Shown: piece by piece, positions 56,922-64,000 of the stretch
Layout of the letters: every line of letters begins with the position of its first letter
Numbering within the stretch: position 1 is the first letter of the stretch
Source: Diogma glabrata
Taxonomy: Eukaryota > Arthropoda > Insecta > Diptera > Cylindrotomidae
Length of the DNA stretch: 64,000 bases
Assembly (NCBI GenBank): GCA_963693315.1
Contig: OY856188.1
Span: 214,595,204-214,659,203, forward strand
Direction: 5' to 3'
Made by a program: the position numbers and the translations under genes
Notes under the pieces: generated by a model
Databases searched by the model: none
The model's input: the letters and a program-made list of their open reading frames with translations, nothing else
What the model was told of the DNA's origin: nothing

Positions 56922-57546
56922 TACAAATAATGATCTAGTGGCAGCTGATGAGGAGAAAAGTTTTGTTGCAGAAACAACAACAACATTACCATCTGGAAAT
57001 TGTGATTTTACGCAGTTAATGGCTATGATGCAACAAATAAATTTGAATATGAATCAAAAACTGGATGTTGTAAACGCTAATATGGTTGCCAATAAAAACG
57101 AGCTGAATCAAAAATTTGATCAACAAAGCTGCAACATCAACCAACAGTTGGAAACAGTCAACAATAACATGGCTGTTAATAAAGAAGAGATTACTGCAAC
57201 ACTTGCTGCAAATAAAGATGAGATGAACCAGCAAATAAATGAGTTGAAAGCTGGAATACATCAACATTTGGATGAGAAACTTTTACAAATGTCAACTGCA
57301 TTCGATGTAAAAGTCGAGAAAATTGAAACAGAAATTCAGGAATTTGAACATAAAATGTTGACGAAAGTTGATGATTTTGAAAAACGGCTGCAGGATGTTG
57401 AAACGACTAAAGTTGCTCCCCAGGTGGTACATCAAGTACAAACTAAAACCACCATCGTACGATGGAACAACATCCTTCGGTATTTTCAAATTCCAGTTCG
57501 AGACTGTCAAAATGTTTGGAACGCCGAAAATCGTCTTGCTGCATGA
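56890..57546 (+). pseudogene. Gag N-terminal coiled-coil part, copy B
   Basis: As in copy A, but 8 bp (GCAAATAT) present in A and C are missing near 57438. This shifts the frame just before the capsid start and exposes a different 30-residue tail ending LAA. The private deletion shows B is not the source of C. Confidence 0.7.
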
Positions 57547-58727
57547 TAGTTGCACTTAAAGGGGAAGCAGCTGAAAATGACCGGAAAAGTTATGCTGAGG
57601 TGATGAATGCGTTGGAGCGTAAATATGGCAGCGACCATAAAAAGGAGTTATACAGAATCGAGTTAAAAGGTCGCTTGCAACGCAACGGAGAAAGCTTGCA
57701 GGACTATTCCTCGGCAGTGGAGAAGCTTGTACATTTGGCACACTCGAACACTCCACCATATTTTATGGAGAAAATGAAGATCGAGGCCTTCATTGATGGT
57801 ATCCAAGATCCAGAAACCAGGATCAAAGTAATGACTACACCTAAGGCGACTTTCCATGAAACTGTCGCATACGCAATGCAATATGAGATGGTACAGAGGA
57901 TGTGTGTGCCATCTGGTGGATGCAGAAAAAGGAATGTAGAGGGGAACATCAAAGGGGAAGTTTTGGCACACAGAGATAGAAGCGACATCAGATGCTGGGT
58001 ATGTGATGAAGAGGGCCACATGGCACGGGAGTGCAAGAAAAACAACGAAGCAGATAGATCGTCGTTTTCTGCGAAGAATATGGGAGTCGAAGACAAGCAG
58101 CACGGAGGGTTCAGGAGCAGCAGTAGGAAAATCTTGTGTTGGATATGTAGAAAATCGGGCTATATCTCACAGGACTGCTGGAACAGGAAGCGTAATAGAT
58201 CTTCGTCTCCTATTCAACGGAAGTCTGTTGAAGGTGCAACTGTAAAGCCAAAAAGTGAGGCGAATGCAGCCTACATTCCAATTTTAAGAATTGCGGTAAA
58301 TGGTGAAAGCTTGGGTATCAACGGACAACTTGAAGGTAAAGGTTGCTTCATGACACTGGATACGGGTTCAGCTCGAACATTCGTTCGCAAAGGTTTAATT
58401 GACGGTGTTTGGGAACCATCAGATGGAGTGAAACTCCAAACAGTAACTGGAAAATATGCTGAAATAGAAGGTAAAAGAATCGCTGAAATAAAATTGGGAA
58501 ATAACTGCTATCAACAAGAGGTGCTAGTGGCAGACATTATGGATGAAGTCATTTTGGGGATGGACTTCATGAAGGCGAACGGATTAGTCTTCGATTTTGG
58601 ATGTGGAATCCTAAAGGTAAATAATGTTGAGATGCCACTACATGTGAATGAGGCAGAGTCAACAGTTATTGGCAGCGATGAGGAACTTCGCAGTGCAGAG
58701 GAAAATCAAACAAACGCCGACAGTTAA
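57462..58727 (+). pseudogene. Gag 3' part, zinc knuckles and protease, copy B
   Basis: 421 residues with an open frame. True homology starts at about residue 28 (VALKGEAAENDRKSYAEVMN, capsid C-terminal half, with YRIELKGRLQRNGESLQDY). Knuckles are at about residues 180-235 (CWVCDEEGHMARECKK, CWICRKSGYISQDCW). The aspartic protease is at about 280-395 (MTLDTGSARTFV, IAEIKLGNN, VILGMDFM). The protease would cut the gag polyprotein. The ATG at 57462 is out of the original frame: a shift upstream separates it from the N-terminal gag. Confidence 0.75.
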
Positions 58728-58756
58728 AAAGGAAACAGGTCCAAGCCCATAACGAA

Positions 58757-59065
58757 GTGAGCGATGTAAAAGAGGTGGTTCAAATAGCTGCAAACAGGGA
58801 CGAATCGCAGCTGAAAATGAGAATGGTTCGGAGACATGGCAATGTGAAACGCTCAAAGGGAAAAGATAAGGAGGACTTTAGAGATAATGATAATCCATAC
58901 TTATCACGGTGGACGGACATAGAACAAAGTAAAGGCCAAGAACTTAGAAAGGGACCAGAAGCAATTCTAAACCGCCTGGGAAATAGAAAAAGAAAAAAAA
59001 AATATATGTTTGGATTCAACAATTGGAGGAGAGATCTAGATCCTGTTCGGGACGAACAGGCTTAA
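58757..59065 (+). pseudogene. Basic C-terminal ORF, copy B
   Basis: Same 102-residue basic protein as in copy A, ending at the polypurine tract. A different frame from protease, 29 bp downstream. Likely the pol C-terminus left by an internal deletion of about 3 kb or more; a novel accessory protein is the alternative. Confidence 0.5.
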
Positions 59066-59076
59066 GTGGAGGGTAA

Positions 59077-59713
59077 TGTTACGATTACAGAAAAATTTAG
59101 ACGATTACGGTCACTTCCAGGAAAATAAAATCAACAAAACACAACAAACAAATTAATGAAATGAATATTGTTGTTGTTGTCTTCTTCTTAGAAATAGGGT
59201 CAACATAAACGATTTTATGAATCAAATCAACATAACGTAAAATAATCGAATATTCTAATATTTTCAAGGTTTCTGGAAAGTGATGTCGAATTATCTAGAA
59301 GTATTGCAGAAGGTATATAAGAAAATTACCTCTTGTAGTTTTGAATTAGTGTTATTTTAAACCTGCGATAGTGAAGTCGAAATTATAAAAGTGATATTTA
59401 AATTAGTTTTTGTAAATAAAGTTTAAAGTGTTATTAAGTAGAAATAATTTGTGTACTGTTTTAAACGTTGTATTACTGGAAATTTCTATAATCAAGCGTT
59501 GGAGTTTCTGAAGCTGTTGAAAGAATATTCTAGTTAGGAATATTGTTCGCTGTATTGTTTTCCTATTGTTGTGGAACAATTAAGGAGTTGAATACTTAAT
59601 AAAGCCTGGTGTGTTTGCTAACTAATCAGTGATCGAACTCGGAAGAGATTGGGAATTGCGTTTATCGAATTGTGAGTTAGGTCAATTCGAAGGAAGGATA
59701 GAAAAACGTAACA
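59077..59713 (+). repeat. LTR 2 of the tandem element
   Basis: Middle LTR, acting as 3' LTR of B and 5' LTR of C. TTGTTGTCTTCTTCTTAG variant like LTR 3. Confidence 0.9.
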
Positions 59714-59747
59714 TTGGTGACATCGGCAGATTAGTTAGCTGTTAATA

Positions 59748-59900
59748 ATGGTTTTATTAAGTGATTTGAAGGTTCTTGAGTTAAAGAAAGAACTAGAACA
59801 ACGTGGATTGTCAACAAGAGGAAACAAAACTGAATTAATGCTACGGCTTCGACAAGGTATGGAAGCCAATGGAATGGACGTGGAAAGTTGGAGTGATTAG
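59748..59900 (+). pseudogene. SAP domain start of gag, copy C
   Basis: Same as copy B, with the same terminal TAG. Confidence 0.7.
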
Positions 59901-60546
59901 TACAAATAATGATCTAGTGGCAGCTGATGAGGAGAAAAGTTTTGTTGCAGAAACAACAACAACATTACCATCTGGAAATTGTGATTTTACGCAGTTAATG
60001 GCTATGATGCAACAAATAAATTTGAATATGAATCAAAAACTGGATGTTGTAAACGCTAATATGGTTGCCAATAAAAACGAGCTGAATCAAAAATTTGATC
60101 AACAAAGCTGCAACATCAACCAACAGTTGGAAACAGTCAACAATAACATGGCTGTTAATAAAGAAGAGATTACTGCAACACTTGCTGCAAATAAAGATGA
60201 GATGAACCAGCAAATAAATGAGTTGAAAGCTGGAATACATCAACATTTGGATGAGAAACTTTTACAAATGTCAACTGCATTCGATGTAAAAGTCGAGAAA
60301 ATTGAAACAGAAATTCAGGAATTTGAACATAAAATGTTGACGAAAGTTGATGATTTTGAAAAACGGCTGCAGGATGTTGAAACGACTAAAGTTGCTCCCC
60401 AGGTGGTACATCAAGTAGCAAATATCAAACTAAAACCACCATCGTACGATGGAACAACATCCTTCGGTATTTTCAAATTCCAGTTCGAGACTGTCAAAAT
60501 GTTTGGAACGCCGAAAATCGTCTTGCTGCATGATAGTTGCACTTAA
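59869..60546 (+). pseudogene. Gag N-terminal coiled-coil part, copy C
   Basis: 225 residues, same as copy A, with the KLKPPSYDGTTSFGIFKFQF capsid start intact but frameshifted before the next capsid motif. Confidence 0.7.
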
Positions 60547-61714
60547 AGGGGAAGCAGCTGAAAATGACCGGAAAAGTTATGCTGAGGTGATGAATGCGTT
60601 GGAGCGTAAATATGGCAGCGACCATAAAAAGGAGTTATACAGAATCGAGTTAAAAGGTCGCTTGCAACGCAACGGAGAAAGCTTGCAGGACTATTCCTCG
60701 GCAGTGGAGAAGCTTGTACATTTGGCACACTCGAACACTCCACCATATTTTATGGAGAAAATGAAGATCGAGGCCTTCATTGATGGTATCCAAGATCCAG
60801 AAACCAGGATCAAAGTAATGACTACACCTAAGGCGACTTTCCATGAAACTGTCGCATACGCAATGCAATATGAGATGGTACAGAGGATGTGTGTGCCATC
60901 TGGTGGATGCAGAAAAAGGAATGTAGAGGGGAACATCAAAGGGGAAGTTTTGGCACACAGAGATAGAAGCGACATCAGATGCTGGGTATGTGATGAAGAG
61001 GGCCACATGGCACGGGAGTGCAAGAAAAACAACGAAGCAGATAGATCGTCGTTTTCTGCGAAGAATATGGGAGTCGAAGACAAGCAGCACGGAGGGTTCA
61101 GGAGCAGCAGTAGGAAAATCTTGTGTTGGATATGTAGAAAATCGGGCTATATCTCACAGGACTGCTGGAACAGGAAGCGTAATAGATCTTCGTCTCCTAT
61201 TCAACGGAAGTCTGTTGAAGGTGCAACTGTAAAGCCAAAAAGTGAGGCGAATGCAGCCTACATTCCAATTTTAAGAATTGCGGTAAATGGTGAAAGCTTG
61301 GGTATCAACGGACAACTTGAAGGTAAAGGTTGCTTCATGACACTGGATACGGGTTCAGCTCGAACATTCGTTCGCAAAGGTTTAATTGACGGTGTTTGGG
61401 AACCATCAGATGGAGTGAAACTCCAAACAGTAACTGGAAAATATGCTGAAATAGAAGGTAAAAGAATCGCTGAAATAAAATTGGGAAATAACTGCTATCA
61501 ACAAGAGGTGCTAGTGGCAGACATTATGGATGAAGTCATTTTGGGGATGGACTTCATGAAGGCGAACGGATTAGTCTTCGATTTTGGATGTGGAATCCTA
61601 AAGGTAAATAATGTTGAGATGCCACTACATGTGAATGAGGCAGAGTCAACAGTTATTGGCAGCGATGAGGAACTTCGCAGTGCAGAGGAAAATCAAACAA
61701 ACGCCGACAGTTAA
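60449..61714 (+). pseudogene. Gag 3' part, zinc knuckles and protease, copy C
   Basis: 421 residues, identical in order to copy B as far as read. DTGSA protease site and both knuckles are intact. No private stop seen. Confidence 0.75.
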
Positions 61715-61743
61715 AAAGGAAACAGGTCCAAGCCCATAACGAA

Positions 61744-62142
61744 GTGAGCGATGTAAAAGAGGTGGTTCAAATAGCTGCAAACAGGGACGAATCGCAGCTG
61801 AAAATGAGAATGGTTCGGAGACATGGCAATGTGAAACGCTCAAAGGGAAAAGATAAGGAGGACTTTAGAGATAATGATAATCCATACTTATCACGGTGGA
61901 CGGACATAGAACAAAGTAAAGGCCAAGAACTTAGAAAGGGACCAGAAGCAATTCTAAACCGCCTGGGAAATAGAAAAAGAAAAAAAAAATATATGTTTGG
62001 ATTCAACAATTGGAGGAGAGATCTAGATCCTGTTCGGACGAACAGGCTTAAGTGGAGGGTAATGTTACGATTACAGAAAAATTTAGACGATTACGGTCAC
62101 TTCCAGGAAAATAAAATCAACAAAACACAACAAACAAATTAA
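61744..62142 (+). pseudogene. Basic C-terminal ORF, copy C
   Basis: As in B, but one G is missing near 62036 (CTGTTCGGACG against CTGTTCGGGACG). The frame skips its stop and reads 33 residues more, into the LTR. Confidence 0.5.
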
Positions 62143-62697
62143 TGAAATGAATATTGTTGTTGTTGTCTTCTTCTTAGAAATAGGGTCAACATAAACGATT
62201 TTATGAATCAAATCAACATAACGTAAAATAATCGAATATTCTAATATTTTCTCAAGGTTTCTGGAAAGTGATGTCGAATTATCTAGAAGTATTGCAGAAG
62301 GTATATAAGAAAATTACCTCTTGTAGTTTTGAATTAGTGTTATTTTAAACCTGCGATAGTGAAGTCGAAATTATAAAAGTGATATTTAAATTAGTTTTTG
62401 TAAATAAAGTTTAAAGTGTTATTAAGTAGAAATAATTTGTGTATTGTTTTAAACGTTGTATTACTGGAAATTTCTATAATCAACCGTTGGAGTTTCTGAA
62501 GCTGTTGAAAGAATATTCTAGTTAGGAATATTGTTCGCTGTATTGTTTTCCTATTGTTGTGGAACAATTAAGGAGTTGAATACTTAATAAAGCCTGGTGT
62601 GTTTGCTAACTAATCAGTGATCGAACTCGGAAGAGATTGGGAATTGCGTTTATCGAATTGTGAGTTAGGCCAATTCGAAGTAAGTTTGGAAAAACGT

Positions 62698-62701
<4 letters not shown>
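62063..62701 (+). repeat. LTR 3 of the tandem element
   Basis: 639 bp, matching the 3' LTR of copy A (52256-52894) in CAACCGTTGGAG and in the end GTAAGTTTGGAAAAACG, where the other LTRs read CAAGCGTTGG and GGAAGGATAGAAAAACG. This confirms that A and B/C share one ancestral insertion. Confidence 0.9.

Positions 62702-62779
<78 letters not shown>
62702..62779. repeat. (TA)n tract
   Basis: About 78 bp, the mirror of the 148-bp tract at 52108-52255; the length difference is typical of microsatellite slippage. Confidence 0.95.
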
Positions 62780-62784
<5 letters not shown>

Positions 62785-64000
62785 TGGCGGATTATCATAC
62801 AAGTTTTAAGGCAACCGCACCAGGGCCCCGCGATTCAGGGGCCCCAAGCATAAGCAAAAAGGAAAATAAAGCTAGACATGTTTGAAATATATATATTTGC
62901 AGGCATTTAAATTACATTTTTTCTGTACTGAAGTGTTACAAACTGGTCTATAATTTCATCGAATTTAATTTCGTCCAAAATTTCATTTTCAATAGAAAGA
63001 ATGGATAAATCGTTCAAACGATCATTACTCATAGCATTACGCAAATAACTTTTGATTAACTTCAGTTTTGAAAATGATCGTTCATCTATAACATTAGTGA
63101 CAAACATGCACAAAAACATTCGTAATAAAATATCGATATTTGGAAAAGTGGTGGAAAGATTAGCATTGAACATTGTTTTGTACATCGATTCATAATTTAA
63201 ATTATCAAATGTGAAATAATTTTGGCAAATTGACATTCGTCAATCAATTGATTGGCATTGAGATTTTTTGGGTATTTTGCGGTTATTGCTTTGCAAGAAT
63301 TTATAGCAATCTATTCATAACTCATTAAATTTAATTGTATCAAAAACGAGTACTGGCTATCTAGATCTTCATAAACTTTAGCACGCTCTTTCAGATTGAA
63401 CAGCAAAGCCTTAATAATTGGCTTGAACAACGATTTTTCAAGGTGGTCTTTTTGTTCCTCTGGAAAAAGTGTTTGTGACTTTGAGCGAGTTAGAATATTG
63501 TTTACGGTTTGAATATTAGATAGAATAGAATTTAAAAGCTGACAGGCTTTATCAAACATTTTGTTGTAATCTTTATTTTCCCAATCTGTAACTATTGAAT
63601 CAAACAGTTTTTTTGTCACCGAGACAGTAATATTAGATTTTTGTAATGCTCGATTCACAAAATTAAACTTGGTTAGTACACTTTTCCAGAGTACAAGCAT
63701 CAAAATATTTTCGAATTGACATAGTTTTTTTATCAAACCTGTTACCACTGCTTTGTTATCATCACTGAAGCTTTCCTCATTTAGGAAAGTTTTTAAAATA
63801 TGCAACACTTTGAAATAACAAGAATGTAAAGCGTGAACTGATTTGTACCTAGCTGACCATCTCGTTCCAGTTGCTCTTTTTAACATGTTTTCGCTATTTT
63901 AGGTTAATTGTTCTTGTAATCGATTCCATCGAAAAGGGGAATATACGAAAAATCCATAAAGTTTTTCAACCATATCAAAAAACTTAGTTGCAGCAGTATT
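62780..64000 (-). pseudogene. hAT transposase, ZMYM1-like, right arm (runs off the window)
   Basis: Inverted copy of 50889-52107. The dimerisation end ERSFSKLKLIKSYLRNAMS is at 62907-63236, the middle part with TGTRWSARYKSVHA at 63311-63886, and the core region continues to the window edge. It has the same frameshift and the same in-frame stop (about 63899) as the left arm, so inactivation came before duplication. At least two substitutions differ from the left arm (Arg to Leu in the NNI(R/L)TRSKS stretch, and GTCTGG to GTCTAG near 62873). Confidence 0.8.

Larger units (their letters stand above)
56098..62701 (+). mobile_element. Tandem LTR element, LTR-int-LTR-int-LTR (copies B and C)
   Basis: Three LTRs (56098-56734, 59077-59713, 62063-62701) and two internal regions share the middle LTR. 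ATAT flanks only the outer ends. The period is 2979 bp. Such triplets arise by unequal recombination between LTRs of one insertion. Primer-binding site at 56736 and 59715, polypurine tract at 59065-59074 and 62051-62060. Coding content as in copy A. Confidence 0.85.

Noticed and set aside
57556..58103. Frames opposite the gag/protease ORF (also at 53868-54308 and 60543-61090)
   Set aside because: Antisense shadows with no motif; the sense strand carries clear zinc knuckles and protease.

Overview
This window is eukaryotic, very AT-rich, and almost certainly from an insect. The evidence is the mix of mobile elements: CR1/L2-like and jockey-like LINEs, a Ty3/Gypsy-type LTR family whose gag starts with a SAP domain, ZMYM1-like and GTF2IRD2-like hAT transposases, a Tc1-like element, foldback elements and very long (TA)n tracts. 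I see no intact host gene, no rRNA or tRNA gene and no CRISPR. One 200-bp N gap (33801-34000) marks it as a draft assembly. Nearly everything recognisable is transposon-derived and broken, so this looks like a heterochromatic or transposon-dense intergenic region.

Layout. 1-13.3 kb: AT-rich sequence with dispersed repeats (a family called R1 here, seen three times in the window), a TIR-flanked candidate hAT element at 4.57-7.28 kb with a nested MITE, a short foldback and a tRNA-derived SINE-like stretch. 13.3-16.3 kb: a frameshifted CR1/L2-like LINE with endonuclease and reverse transcriptase. 16.5-22.8 kb: a 6.4-kb foldback element. Its arms carry repeated ATGACGTCAT sites, and its loop holds two convergent copies of an unrecognised gene. 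One arm carries an R1 insertion and the other keeps the exact empty site. 22.8-26.2 kb: a tandem array of about 0.6-kb units, each built from three related units of about 167 bp, with one unit split by an ~826-bp TIR element. 26.9-31.6 kb: a nested complex holding coding-like pieces split by a TIR element with interleaved inverted repeats and by a jockey-like LINE. 32.5-33.3 kb: a solo LTR with GTAT target duplications and an inverted interior. 34.0-35.9 kb: two large palindromes next to the gap.

36-64 kb: DNA and LTR elements separated by (TA)n tracts. Most element ends lie directly in (TA)n. They include a 36.5-40.6 kb TIR element (holding a hAT insertion with a perfect 8-bp duplication, which itself holds a Harbinger-like MITE), a tandem duplication of about 3.15 kb carrying an unnamed transposase-like pseudogene, a pogo-like MITE, and a five-level nest (TA tract, foldback, GTF2IRD2-like hAT, CACTG element, Tc1). 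The last 14 kb form an inverted duplication centred on a palindromic TA tract at 55882-56097. Its arms carry a ZMYM1-like hAT pseudogene and a gag-protease-only LTR element lacking reverse transcriptase, RNase H and integrase. The right arm holds an extra LTR-internal unit (LTR-int-LTR-int-LTR).

None of the coding pieces works as a pathway. The gag frames, the LINEs and the transposases all carry shared or private frameshifts and stops. The interest lies in architecture: palindromes, nested insertions in TA microsatellites, a multiplied pol-less LTR family, and the unknown gene in the foldback loop. All names rest on reading motifs by eye; no database search was made.
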